A DNA stretch of 64,000 bases. It comes from Cristatella mucedo (taxonomy: Eukaryota; Bryozoa; Phylactolaemata; Cristatellidae). The DNA is taken from the NCBI GenBank assembly GCA_009760855.2, contig WPIO01000292.1, forward strand, positions 1-64,000. The letters run 5' to 3'. Shown one piece after another: positions 47,101 through 60,560 of the stretch. Within the stretch, counting starts at the first letter, position 1, and each line of letters opens with the position of its first letter. Below the pieces are notes generated by a model that saw only the letters and a program-made list of their open reading frames with translations, was not told the DNA's origin and did no database searches. The translations under genes and the position numbers were made by a program.

Positions 47101-50100
47101 GTGCAAAATGATTAATTCAACTGCGAAATGCTTGAAACAAGGCAGCAATCTGCATACCTACCAGCCAGTACACGCCACCGAGGAGCAGATTTGAAAGTTT
47201 CTAGATATTTCGCGATCTGCTGCGAATAAGTGCGAAATAAGTTATTTGAGTGCGAAATGCTTGAAACAAGGTGCAGCACTCTACTGCCAGCTACCGCTCG
47301 CTGCTATGAGCAGTTTCGAAGTTTCCGTGCGAGTGAAGTGAGTGTTTGAATTGCGAATGCTTTAAAAACAAGGTGCAGCACTCTGCTGCCCGCCAGCACA
47401 CACTCCAACGAGCAGATTTGAAGTTTCTAGATATTCCGCGATCTGCTGCGAACAGGTGCGAAATGAGTTATTCAACTGCGCGAAATTGCTTGCAACAAGG
47501 TGCCCCACTCTTCTTTCAGCCAGCAAACGCTTAGACATGCAGATTTGAAGTTTCTAGATGTTCCGCGATCCGCTGCGAACTTGTGCGAAATGAGCTTTTC
47601 AAGTGGCGAAATGCTTAAAAAACGGGTTGCCGCACTCTGCTGCCCGCCAGCCCACGCTCCAACGAGCAGACATTAGGTTTCTCGATGTTCCGCGATCCGC
47701 TGGGAACAGGTGCAAAATGAGTTATTCAAGCTGCCGAATGCTTGGAAACAAGGTGCAGCAATCTGCCTACCAGCCAATACACGCTACGAGGAGCAGATTT
47801 GAAGTTTTCTAGATATTTCGCGACTCGCTGCGAACTAGAGTGCAAAGTGATTTATTTCAATGCGAAATGCTCCAAACCAGGTGCAGCACTCTGCTGCCCA
47901 GCCAGCCCACGCTCTCCGAGCGTTAGCAGATTTAAGTTTTCTAGATATTTCCGCGATCTGCTGCAAACACGTGCAAAATGAGTTATTAAACTGCGAAATG
48001 CTTGAAACAAGGTGCAGCAATCTGCTGCCAAGCTGTACACGCTCAGGAGGAGCTGATTTGAAGTTCTAGATATTCCGCGATCTGCTGGGAATACGTGCGA
48101 TATGAGTTATTTGAGTGCGAAATGCTTGAAAAACAAGGTGCAGCACTCTTGCACTGCCAGCCAGTACACGCTCGGAGGAGCTGATTTGAAGTTTCTTTTA
48201 TATTCCGCGATCCGCTGCGAACACTGGTTGTGCAAAATGAGTTTTAAACTGCGAAATGCTTGAAACAAGGTGCAGCAATCTGCTTCCAGCTTGTAACACG
48301 CTCGGAGGAGCTGATTTGAAGTTTCTAGATATTCCGCGACTGCGGGAATAACGGTGCGAAATGAGTTATTTGAGTGCGAAATGCTTGAAACAAGGTTCAG
48401 CACTCTACTGCCAAAAGCTACCGCCACGCTCCGAAGAGCAGATTTTGATAGTTTCTCCCGGATATTTTGCGATCTGCTGCGAACTCGTGCGAAATTAGTT
48501 ATTATTGGAGTGCGAAATGCTTGAAACAAGGTGCGGCACTCTGCTGCCAGCCAGCCAAACGCTTCGACATGCAGATTTGAAGTTTCTAGATATTCCGTGA
48601 TCTGCTGTTGCTACTCCGTGAGGAATTTGTTATTCGAGTGCCAATTCTCGAAACAAGCTGCAGCACTCTGGTGCCAGCTGCCGCACGCCTCCGAAAAGCA
48701 GATTGGAAGTTTAGAGATCTTCCACGATCTGCTGCGAACATCGTCCCCGAAGTCTGTGGGTATTCGGAGTTCGAAATGCTTGAAACAAGGTGCAGCACTC
48801 TGCTGCCAGCCAGCGTTACGCTTTGAAAGTTATTCAAGTGCGAAATGCTTAAAACAAGGTGCAGCACTCTGCTGCCAGCCAGCTCACACTCCGACGAGCA
48901 GATTTGAAGTTTCTAAATATTCCGCGATATGCAGTGAACACGTTCGAAATGAGCTATTTTGAGTGGTGCGAAATGCTGAAACGAGGTGCAGCACTCTACT
49001 GCCAGCCAGCCTACGCTCAAACTAGCAGATTTTAAAGTTTTCTAGATATTCCGCGATCTGCAGCGAACAGGTGCAAAATGAGTTATTCAACTGCCGCAAT
49101 GCTTGAAACAAGGTGCAGCAATCTGCTACCAGCCAGTCCACGCACGAGGAGCAGATTTGAAGTTTCTAGATATTTTGCGATCTGCTGCGAATAAGTGCGA
49201 AATTAAGTTTATTTGAGTGAGAAAGGCTTAAAACAAGGTGCCAGCACTTTACTGCCAGCGTACCGGCTCGCTGCTATGAGCAGTTTTGAAGTTGTCTGGA
49301 TATTCCGCGATTTTGGTTGCTGCGAAATGGGGTGCAAAAAGAGTTATTCAAGTGCGAAATGTTTAAAGCAATGGTGCAGCACGCTCTGCCAGCCAGCACA
49401 CGTTCGACAAGCAGTGAGATTTGAAGTTTTCGATATATTCCGGGACTATATGCGCGCAAACTCGTGCGAAGGTGAGTGTTTGCACATTGCGAAAATGCTT
49501 AAAACAAGGCTTGCAGCACTCTGCTGCCCCTACCAGCACACACTTCAACGAGCAGATTTGAAGTTTATAGATATTCCCGCGATCGGCTGCGAATAGGTGC
49601 ACAATGAGTTATTCCCCTGCGAAAAATGCTGCACACAAGAAGCCGCCACTCTTCTTTCAGCAGCAACGCTTAGACATGCATATGTGAAGTTTCTAGATGT
49701 TCCGCGATCCGCTGCGAACGTGTACGAAATGAGCTTTTCAAGTGCGAAATGCTTGAAACGAGTTGACAGCACTCTTCTTGCAGCCAGCCCACGCTACCAA
49801 CGAGCAGAGTTATAAGTTTCTGGCTATTACGCAATCTGCAGCGAACATGGTGCAAAATGATTTTATTCAACTGCGAAATGCTTGAAAACAAGGTGGCAGC
49901 ACGCCTCTACCAGCCCAGTAACACAGCGACGAGGAGAAGCAGTTTGAAACAGTGTTTTTTCTAGATATTTCCGCGATCTGCTGTCGAAGAGAGTGCGAAA
50001 TACAGTGTATTTGAGTGCGAAATGCTAAAACAATGTTGATCAGCACGTCTGTTGCCACCAGCATACGCTTGCCGACAGCAGTTAGTCTTGTCATAATATT

Positions 50101-53100
50101 CCTCGCTCTCCTGCGAACCGACGGTGCGAATGAAAGTTTTTTTGAGTGAGAAATGCTTGAACACGAGTTGCAGCACTCTACTTCCGGCTACCGCACCGCT
50201 CCTGCCACTAAAATTTATAAGTCCCTGATAGATTCGCGATGTTTGCTTGCGAACAACTGTGCAAGTACTTTATTCAGTGCGAAATTGCCTAAAGCCAGGT
50301 GCAGCTACATCTGCTGCCAGCGCAGCAAACGTTTCGACAAGCAGATTCGAAGTTTCTAGATATTCCCGATCTGCTGGAACACGTGAACATAGTTTTTCAA
50401 CTGCGAAAAATGCTTAAAACAGGTGTAGCAACTCTGCTGCCATACCCTTTAACACGCCCGAAAAGCTTTTTGGAAGTTTATGTATATTCGTGTGATCTGC
50501 TTTTAAACTCTGCAAACTAGTTATTCAGTGCGAAATGCTTAAAGCCGGTCGCGCAGTCACCTCTGCTTGCACACCAGCAACCGCTTCGACAGCAGATTTA
50601 AGTTTCTACAATTCCGCGAAATTGCTGCAACTCGTTGCAAAATGATTTATTCCAGTGCGAAAGCTCAAAACAGGTGCCAGCACTCTTCTGCCCCCGACCA
50701 CACCCAAGGCAGATTTGAAGTATTCTATATATTCTGCGATCCTGTGCAAACAACGTGCGAAATGCAGTTTATTTGGAGTGCGAAATGCTTGAAACAAATG
50801 TGCAGCCTCTATCATTTCTACTTTCCGGCTACCGCACTCTCCGAATAGCAGATTGAGTTTTCTAAGATATTCCGCGATCCTGCTGGGAATACGTGCGAAT
50901 GAGTTATTTGAGTGAAATGGCTTGAAACAAGGTTGCAGGCCACCTCATCTACTTGTTGCCGCTACCTCAATTACGCTCCGAAGGGAGCAGATTTTGAAGT
51001 TTCTGGATATTTGCGAATCTGCTGCGAACAACAATCTGTCGTGCGACAATGCGTTTATATCGAGTAGCGAAATGGCTTGAACAAGGGCACAACTTCCTGT
51101 CCTCTGCTAAGCGAGCCACAAGCCAGCAAACACAAGCTTCGACATGCTCGATTTGAAGTTTTCTAATGATTCCGTGAATGCTTCTGCTAACATTTCTTCG
51201 TGGCGGAATTTGTTATGTCGAGGTGCCGAATTCTCGAACAAGCTCTGCACTCTGGTGCCATAGCTGCAGCACGGTTCCCCGAAAAAGCAGTTTGAGTTTA
51301 TTAGATCTTCCACGATCTGCTGCGACAAGGGTTCGTGCGAAGAGTCTGTTATATCGAGTTCGAAATGCTTGAAACAGGTGCAGCACTCTGCTGCCAGCCA
51401 CGTCCGCTTGTTTGACATGCTGATTGCTGCGCACTGGTGTCAAAATGCCTTATTACAAGTGCGAAATGTTTAAAGCAGGTGGCAGCACTTCTCCTGCCAG
51501 CCAGCACACGTTCCGCCAAGCAATTTGAAGTTTCTAGATATTCCGCTATATCTGCAAACTCGTGCGAAGTGAGTTATTAATTGCGAAATGCTTAAAACAA
51601 GGTGCAGCACTCTGCCAGCCAGCAAACACTCAACAGGAAGATTAGAAGTTCTAGATATTCCATCTGCTGCAACTCGTGCAAAATGAGTTTTTCACTTGCG
51701 AAATGCTCAAAACAAAATGCAGCACTCTGGTGCCCGCCAGCAGACCCTCCAACGAGGAGATTTTGAAGTTTCTAGATATTTCCCGCCGATCTGCTGCGAA
51801 AAGCACGTGCGAAATGAGTTATTTGTTTGAGTGCGAAATGCTGAAAACGAAGGTGCAGCACTCTACTTCGCGAGCACAGCGCACGCTCCGAATAGCAGAT
51901 TTGAAAAAGTTTCTAGATATTCCGTGATCTGCTGCAGAAAACTCGTGCGGAAATTTGTTTTCGAGTGCGACAATGCTCGAAAATCAAGGCTGCAGCACTC
52001 TGGTGCCAGCTCGCCGGCACGCTCGAAACAAAGCAGATTTGAAGTTTATAGGGATCTTCCGGCGATCTCTGCTGGCGAAACTCGTGAGAAGTGTGGGTTA
52101 TTCGAGTGCGGAAAATGCTGAAAACAAAGGTGCAGCACTCTGTTTGCCAGCCAGCATACGCTCCGACAAGCAGATTAGAAGTTTCTAGATATTCCTCGAT
52201 CTGCTGCGAAACACGTGCAAAAATGAGTTTTTTGAGTGAGAAAAACGCTTGAAACGAGGTGCAGCACTCTACTTCCGGCTACCGCACGCTCCCGAATACT
52301 AGATTTTGAAGTTTCGACATTCGCGATTTGCTGCGGAAAACTGGTGCCAAAAAGTAATTTATTCAGTGCGAAATGCTAAAGCAAGGTGGGCAGTCACTCT
52401 GTCTGCCAGACAGCACACGTTTCGACAAGCAGATTTTGAAGTTGTCAGATGTCAGCGTTTTCCGCTGCGAACTCGTGCGAAATGAGTATCAAGTGGCGAA
52501 ATTGCTTGAAAACGAGTGTGCAGCCACTCTACCGCCAGCCAGCCTACGGCTCCAAAAACTAGCAGATTTAAAGTTTCTAGATATTCCGGGATCTGCAGAC
52601 GAACAGGTGCAAAATGAGTTATTTCAGAGTGCGAAAATGCTGGTGAAAACAAGGTGCGAGCACCATCTGTACCGCCAGTACACGCACCGAGGAGGCAGAT
52701 TTGAAGTTTTCTAGATATTTCGCGATCTGCTGCGAATACGTGCGAAAAAATAAGTTATTTGAGTGCGAAATGCTTGAAAACAAGGTGCAGCACTCTACTG
52801 CCAGCTACAGCTCGCTGCTATGAGGGCAGTTTTTTGCAGTTTCTGGCTATTCCGCGATTTGCTGCGAACTGGTGCAAAAAATGAGTTATTCAGTGCGAAA
52901 TGTTTAAAAAGCAAGGTGCAGCACTCTCCTGCCAGCCCAGCCACACGTTTCGACAAGCAGATTTGAAGTGTCTAGATATTCCGCTATATGCTGCAAAACC
53001 TCGTGCTGAAGTGAGTGTTTGAATTGGGAAATGCTTTCTTAAACAGTGGCAGCACTCTGCTGCCAGCCAGCCTAACGTCTGACGAGCAGCTTTTCGAAAG

Positions 53101-53850
53101 TTTAGTATATGCCGCGCTGTGCGAAACCTGCGTGCAAAATGAGTTATTCATACTGCGAAATGCTTGCACAGGCTGCCCGCACTCTGCTGTTTCAGCCAGC
53201 AACCGCTTCGACATGCAGATTTGAAGTTCTAGACTGTTCCAGCATCCGCTGCGAAATCGCGAAATGAGCTTTGTTTACGTGCGAAATGCTCTGACAAACG
53301 GTGCAGCTACTCCTGCTGCCCGCACAGCCAGACTCACGAGCCAGTTTGAAAGTTTCTGGATATTCCAGATCGTGCAGCGAAGTCGTGCGAAGGAGTGAGT
53401 GCGAAATGTCAGAAACAGAGTGCAGCACTATGCTGCCAGGACCCGCAGGCTCCGACGATGTAGATTTGAAAGTTTATACGATCTTCCGTGGACCCCTGCC
53501 TGCGAAACTCGTGGGCACGTGTGTCATTTCGAAGTGCCAAATGCTGAAAGACAAGGTGCAGCACTCTGGTAGCCAGCCAGCATGTACGCTCCGACAAAGC
53601 AGATTTGAGAGTTTCTGAGATATTCAGTCGATTCTGGCTGCGAACTCGTGCAGGAGTCAGTCGCGAAACGCTTAGAAGCGGGGTGCAGGCAATCGACTGT
53701 CCGGCCACCGCAGGCTCCGATGAGCCGATTGAAAGTTTCTGAGATCTTCTCGCGATCTGCTGCGAACTGCACGAAAGTGTGTTATTCGACGTGCCGAAAC
53801 TGTTGAAAAGCAAGGCTGCAGCACTCTGCTGCCACAGCGCAGTACACGTG
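44160..53850. repeat. Indel-rich family-2 satellite, net insertion (block E1)
   Basis: Family-2 monomers continue (TCTAGATATTCCGCGATCTG, GCGAAATGCTTGAAACAAGG, CAGCACTCTGCTGCCAGCC). They now carry scattered small insertions, many lengthening homopolymers (GAGTTTATTC for GAGTTATTC, extra A or T). Ten anchors between 45131 and 46286 give a mean spacing near 128 bp. Some monomers are shortened, near 45045-45060 (GAGCAGATTTG joined to GCGAAATGC), 47320-47335 and 48830. Noise increases toward 49-53.8 kb. Subtypes seen cleanly in block D, including the TTGTACACGCTCGG and TACTTCCGG types, can be followed here. No gene, RNA or mobile element is supportable. Confidence 0.82.
44450..44490. repeat. Family-1-like segment inside family-2 array
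   Basis: TCGTGCGAAACGTGTTATTT and the following ACGTGCGAAATGCTTTAAAC match family 1. The flanks (TACTAGATATTTCGCGATCTG before, AAGGTGCAGCAC after) are family 2. It is consistent with gene conversion between families or with an ancestral intermediate. Confidence 0.75.
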
Positions 53851-56800
53851 ACATGACAGACTAGAAGCTCTAGAAAGTCCGCGATCTGCTGCTAACTCGT
53901 TCGAAATGTATTTTTCGAGTGCGAAATGCTCAAAACAAGGTGCAGCACTCGGTTGCCAGCCAGCTTAACCTTCTAGATATTCCGTGATCTGCTTTAAACT
54001 CTTGCTTAAAGTAAGGTGCAGCACTTTGCTGCAAGCCAGCGCACGCTCCGACGATCAGATTGAAGTTTCATCGCTCTTCCGCGATCTGCTGCGACTCGTG
54101 AGCAAGTGTGTTATTCGGAGTGCGAAATTGCTGAAAACGAGGGGCAGCACTCTGTTGGCAACCAGCATCACGGCTCCGGTCATGTAGATTTGTAAAGTTT
54201 CTAGATATTCCGCGATCTGCTGCGAACACGTGGCGAAAATAGTCGAGTGCGAAATGCTTGAAACGAGGTGCAGCACTCTGCTGCCAGCCAGCCCACGCTC
54301 TGACTAGAGATCAGTTCGGATATTCGCGATCTGCAGCGAACTGTGCAAAATGAGTTATTCAAGTGCGAAATGTTTGGGAAACAAAGGTGCTAGCATTCTC
54401 TGCCAGCCAGCAAAACGCTTTCGACATGCAGACTTTGAGTTTCTGATATTCTGCATCATGCTGCAAACTCGTGCGAAGTGAGTTTTGACTTGGAAAGGCT
54501 TAAAACGAGGTGCAGCACTCTGCGCCCGCCAGCAGACACTCCAACGAGCAGATTTTGACAGTTTCTAGATATTTAGCGATCTGCTCGAACAGTGCGAAAT
54601 GAGTTTTTACTGCGAAACTGCCTGAAACAAGGTGCGACTCTGCTGCACCAGCAAACGCTTCCACATGCTGATTGTAGTTTCTGAATATCTTCGATCTCGC
54701 TTCGAAACTCGTGCACAATGAGCTTTATTCAAGTGCGGATGCTGTTTAGAGACAAGGTGCAGCATCTGGTGCCAGTTGCCGCACGCTCCGAAAAGCAGAT
54801 TTGAAGTTTATAGATCTTCCGCGATCTGCTGTGAACTCGTGCGAAGTGTGTTATTCGAGTGCGAAATGCTTGAAACAAGGTGCAGCACTCTGCTGCCAGC
54901 CAGCATACGCTCCGACAAGCAGATTTGATGTTTCTAGATTTTCCTCGATCTGCGAACACGTGCAAAATGAGTTATTTGAGGAAATGCTTTTAACAAGGTG
55001 CAGCACTCTACTGCCAGCCAGTACACGCTCCGATACGCAGATTTGAAGTTTCTAGATATTCCGCGATTTGCTGCGAACTCGTGAGAAATGAGTTATTCAA
55101 GTGCGAAATGTTAAAACAGCAGCACTCTGCTGCCAGCCAGTACACGCACGACGAGCAGATTTGAGTTTCTAGATATTTCGATCTGCTAAGCGCGAAATAA
55201 GTTATTGAGTGCGAAATGCTTAAAACAAGGTGCAGCACTCTATGCCAGCTACAGCTCGCTATGAGCAGTTTGAAGTTTCTAGATATTCCGCACTTGCCGA
55301 ACTGGCAAAATGAGTTATTCAAGTGCGAAATGTTTAAAGCAACAGCACTCTCCTGCCAGCCAGCACACGTACGACAAGATTTGAAGTTTCTAGATATTCC
55401 GCATCTGCTGCAAACTCGTGCCGAAATAGTTATTCGAGTGCGACCGAAACAAGGTGCAGCACTCTCTGCCAGCGCAGCACGCCCGAAAAGATTTGAAGTT
55501 TATAGATATTCCGAGCGATCCGCTGCGAACACGTGCGAAATGAGTTATTCAAGTGCGAAATGCTTGAAACAAAGTGCAGCACTCTGCTGCCAGCCAGCAC
55601 ACGTTCCGAAGAGCAGATTTGAAGTTTCTAGAATTCATGCGCAAAACTGCGAAATGAGTATTAAACTGCGAATGCTTGCAACAAGGTGCAGCACTCTTCA
55701 GCCAGCAAACGCTTGACATGCATTTGAAGTTCTAGATATTCAGCGATCCGCTGCGAACACGTGCAAAATGAGTTATTTGAAGTAAATGCTTGCAAACAAG
55801 GTGCAGCACTTTGAGCCAGCACACGCTCCGACATGCAGATTTGAAGTTTCTAGATATTTCGCGATCTGCTGCGAACACGTGCGAAATGAGTTATTTAAGT
55901 GCGAAATGCTTGAAACAAGGTGCAGCACTCTCCAGCCAGCTACGCTCGCTGCTATGAGCAGATTTGAAGTTTCAAGATATCCGCGAACTGCTGCGAACTG
56001 GTGCAAAATGAGTTATTCAAGTGCGAAATGTTTAAAGCAAGGTGCAGCACTCACCTGCCAGCCAGCCACGTTTGACAAGCAGATTTGAAGTTTCTAGATA
56101 TTCCGCTATATGCAAACTCGTGCCGAAGTGAGTTATTGAATTGCGAAATGCTTAAAACAAGGTGCAGCACTCTGCTGCCCGCCAGCACACACCTAAAGAG
56201 AAGATTTGAAGTTTCTAGATATTCCGCGATCTGCTGCGAACTCGGTGAAATGAGTTTTTCACTTGCGAAATTCTTGAAAACAAGCACTCTGCTGCCCGCC
56301 AGCAACGCTCCAACGAGCAGATTTGAAGTTTTAGATATTCCGCGATCTGCTGGTAACACGTGCAAAATGAGTTTTTCGAGCGCTACCGCATGCTCCCGAG
56401 TGCCAGATTTGGAAGTTCTCGAATATTTTGATGACTGCCTTAAACTCGTCGGTAAAATGAGTTAATATCAAGTGCCGCAAATGCTTAAAAAGCAAAAGTG
56501 CCAGCATCTCTAGCTGCCAGCCACCGCACGCTCCGACGAGCAGATTTAAAGTTCATAGATCTTCCGCGATCTGCTGCGAACTCGTGAGAAGTTATTTATC
56601 GAGTGCGAAATGCTGAAAACAGGTAGCACTCTCGTTGCCAGCCAGCATATGCTCCGACAAGCAGATTAGAAGTTTAAGATATTCCTCGATCTGCTGCAAA
56701 CCTGCAAATGAGTTTTTGAGTGCGAAATGTTTGAAACAAGGTGCAGCACTCTACTTCCGGCAACCGCACGCTCCGAATAGCAGATTTGAAGTTTCTAGAT

Positions 56801-57840
56801 ATTCCGCTATATGCTGCAAACCCGAAATGAGTTATTCAGCTGCGAAATGCTGAACAAGGTGCACTCTGCTGCCAGCCAACCCTTCGACATGCAGATTTGA
56901 AGTTTCTAGATATTCCGCGATCTGCTGCGAACACGTGCAAAATGAGTTTTTCAACTGAGCAACTGAAACAAGGTAACAGCACTCTAGAGCCAGAAACGCA
57001 TCTGAAAGCAGATTTGAAGTTTCTCGATATTCGGATCTGCTTAAAACTCGCGCAAAATGAGTTATTGGCGAAATGCTTAAAGCAAGGTGCAGCACCTCGA
57101 CAGCCAGCAACCACTGCTGAGAGCAGATTTGAAGTTTCTGATATTCCGCGATTAGCTGCGAACTCGTAAAAATGAGTTATTCCAGAAATGCTTAAAGCAA
57201 GGTGCAGCACCAGCACCTGCCAGCTAGCAAGCACACCTCCGACATGCAGATTTGAAGTTTCTAGATATTCCCCGATCTGCTCCGAACTCGTGCGAAACGT
57301 GTTATTTACGTGCGAAATGCTTTAAACAAGGTGCAGCACTCTGCGCGCAAACACACCTCAAGAGCAGATTAAAAGTTTCTAGATATTCCGCGATCCTGCA
57401 GCGAACTCATAAAATGAGTTATTCAACTGCGAAATGCTCAAAACAAGGATGCAGCACTCTGCTCTGCCCACATACCTCCAACAATATTTAAAGTTTCGAG
57501 ATATTCCGCGATCTGCTGCGAACACGTGCAAAATGAGTTATTCAACTGCGAAATGCTTGAAACAAGATTATTGCCTCTGCCCACCAGCCAGTTCACGCTC
57601 GGAAAAGCTGATTGACGTTTCTGGATATTCCGTGATTGCAATTCGTTCGAAATGAAACAAGGTGCAGCACTCTATGCAGATTTGAAGTTTCTTTATATTA
57701 CGCGATCTGCTGCGAACTCGTGCGAAATGAGTTGTTCAAGTGCGAAAATGTTTTTAAAAACAGGTGCAACCTGCCAGCCAACACGTCCGACAAGCAGATT
57801 TAAAGTTTCTAGATATTCCGCTATATCTGCAAACTCGTTG
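53851..57840. repeat. Indel-rich family-2 satellite, net deletion (block E2)
   Basis: The same family-2 monomers continue but many are shortened by losses of a few bases. Twenty-four anchor positions from 55064 to 57697 give a mean spacing near 114-115 bp, about 8% below 124. Cleaner islands remain, such as 54778-54945, 55830-55965, 56090-56240 and 56525-56600, which read like block D subtypes. There is no gene or other element. The change from net insertion to net deletion across adjacent sub-blocks is described under findings. Confidence 0.8.
57285..57329. repeat. Second family-1-like segment in family-2 array
   Basis: AACTCGTGCGAAACGTGTTA followed by TTTACGTGCGAAATGCTTTA and AACAAGG repeats the hybrid pattern of 44450-44490: a family-1 junction region running into the family-2 AAACAAGG marker, as in the monomers at about 37270-37320 of the transition zone. 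Confidence 0.72.
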
Positions 57841-60560
57841 AAGTGAGTTATTGAATGTCGCTTAAAACAAGGTGCAGCACTCTGCTGCCGCCACGCCACA
57901 CCACTCCAAAAGGGGAGTTAGTTTTTCTGGAGTATTTCCGCGAGTCTGCTGCGAACTCGCGAAATGGGTTTTCGCACTTGCGAAAATGCTCAAACCAGAG
58001 TTGCAGCACTCTGCCCGCCAGCTTAACGAACTTACTCCAACGAGCAGATTTGAAGTTTCTCGATGAAATCCGCGATCTGCTGCGAACACGTGCAAAATGG
58101 GTTTTCAGCTGCGGGAAATGCTAAAACAAGTACGTAGCAACACTGCTGCCAGCAATTGACGCTCGAGCTTTTTGAAGTTTCTGCGTTACTCAGTGAGTCT
58201 GCTTTAAAGCTCATTGCAAAAATGAGTTATTCAGAGTGCGAAATGCTTAAAAGCTTAAAGGTGCATCAACGCCTACCGCCAATAGCAAACATGCTTTCGA
58301 CTTTGCACCGGGTTTGAGAGTTTCTGGATATTCCGCGATTTGCTGCGAGACTCATTCGTACCGTGGAGTTATTCGAGTTGCAGGAAATGCTAAAGCAAAG
58401 GTGCAGCACTCTGCTCCAGCTAATGCGTAATCTTCGACGTATCAGATAGGAAGTTTTCTAGATGATGTTCAGCGGCGTTCCGCTGCTGTGAACTCGTGCG
58501 GAAACTCAAGTTATTGAAGTGCGAACTGCTTGAGACGGGTTACGCAGCATCTGCTGCCATCAAGCCCACGCTCCAACCTTGAGCAGATTTAAGGTTTCTA
58601 GATGTTCCGCGATCTGCGCGAACGGGTGCTAAAGTGTGTTATTCAACTGCGAAATGCTAGACGCAAGGTGCGGCTTGATCTGCTACCAGCCGGGCAGTGC
58701 TCGCTGAGTGCGCACATTTGAAGTTTCTAGATTTTTCGCGATCTGCTGCGAGATACGTGTGAAACTCACAGTTGTTGAGTACGAAATCGCCGAAAGCAGG
58801 TGCAGCACCCTACTCTGCTAACACGCTCGGAAGAGCAGATTTGAAGTTTTCCTGGATATTCCACGATCTGCTGCGAACTCGATGCGAGATGAGTTATTCA
58901 GGTGCGAGCAGCGGAAACAAAGGTGCAGCACTCTGCTGCACAGCCAGCAAACAACTTCGGCATCGCAGATTTGAGTTTTCTAGATGTCCCTTCATATGTA
59001 ACACTGCACAAGCCTGTGCAGAATGGGTTATTCCAACTGCGAGAATGCTGCAACAGGAGTTGCAGCACTCTTCCTTTCAACTATCGGCAAACGCTTTTGT
59101 TGCATGCAGATGTGAGTTTCTAAGAATCGTCAGCGATCACGCTGCAAGAACGAGGTGCATGTATCAGGTTGACTAACTGTGCAATGCTTGCTACAAGGTG
59201 CAGCACTCTTCTTGTGAGCCAGCAAACGCTGTCCATGCAGATTTGAAAGTTTCTAGATGTTCAGCGATCCGCTGCTGAACAGGTGCGAAATGGGTTATTT
59301 GCGAGATGCGAAAATGCTGACAAGGTGCAGCACTCTACAGCCAGCGCTCTCGCTGCACTATGAGCAAGATTTGAAGTTTCCTGGATATTATTCCCGCGAT
59401 TAGCTGCGAACTGGGTGCAAAATGGAGTTATTCAGTGCGAAATGTTTAAAGCAAGGTACGGCGAGTCACCTGCCAGCAAACGCGTTCGACAAAGCCGCAG
59501 ATTTAGAGTTTCTAGATGTTCCGCTATAATAGCTGCAAAGCTCGTGCGGAAAGTGAGTTATTGCATTGCCGAAATCACGCGAGCAGGGTGCAGCACTCTG
59601 CTGCGCCAGCTGCACCCTCCAAACGAGCAGGTTGTGAAGTTTCTAGATCGTTCCGCGATCTGCTGCGAACTGATACGATGGGTTATTTCGCTTCTGCCGA
59701 AATGCTCACACCAAGGAATTTGCAGCACTCTGCTGCCCACGCCAAACGAACTCTGACACGATTTGTCTAGATTTGAAGTTTCTAGATCTTCCGTCTGCTG
59801 ATGACACGTGCGAAATGCGTTTTGAGTACGATGCTTAAAACGAAAGGTGCGCCTTCTCACGCCAGCCAGCAAACACTTCGAACATGCAGATTTAGACGTT
59901 TATAGCTGCTCCGTGATCGTGCGATTTGTTATTTGGTCACCAGATGCTCTCGAAACGGGCGACCGCACTCTGGTGCCAGCAACCGCATGCTCAGAAAAGC
60001 GGGTTGAAGTTTCTGACGATCCGCTGGATCTGCTTCGTGCGACATCGTAGTGGAGTTATTCAAAAGTCACGCCACATGCTTAGCAAAGGTGGCAGCACTC
60101 TGCTGCCAGCTGCACCGCACGCTCCGACCGTAGCAGTATTTCGAAAGTTCATAAGATCTTCCGCGATCCGCTGCGAACTCGTGAGCGTAATGTGTTATTT
60201 CAGTGCAGAAATGCTGAAAACAAGGTGCGGCACTGCTGCTTCGGCCAGCACACGCTCGACATAAAGCAGATTTGGGAGTTCCTGAATATTCCACCGCAGC
60301 TGCTGCGAACCCGTGCAAAATGAGGTTATTTCGACTGCGTAGTAGCGAGAACAAGGTGCAAGCGCTCCTGCACTTTATCACTGCTACGCTCCGAGAGCAG
60401 TTTGCGAGTTTCTGGATATTCCGCGTCTAGCTGCGAAACTCGTGCAAAGTATGGATATTCAAGTGCAGAAATGCTCCAGCAAGGTGCGGCACTCTGCTGC
60501 TGGCAACTTCAAACAGCCTGTCTACAACGAGCGATGAGTTTCTGAGATGTTCCGCGATCT
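57841..60560. repeat. Indel-rich family-2 satellite, net insertion (block E3)
   Basis: Family-2 anchors persist (GAAGTTTCTAGATGTTCCGC, GTGCAGCACTCTGCTGCC) with frequent added bases, often G. Eleven anchors from about 59263 to 60553 average about 129 bp. Several monomers are hard to align base by base, for example 58950-59180. No unrelated sequence is evident and no gene is supported. Confidence 0.78.
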
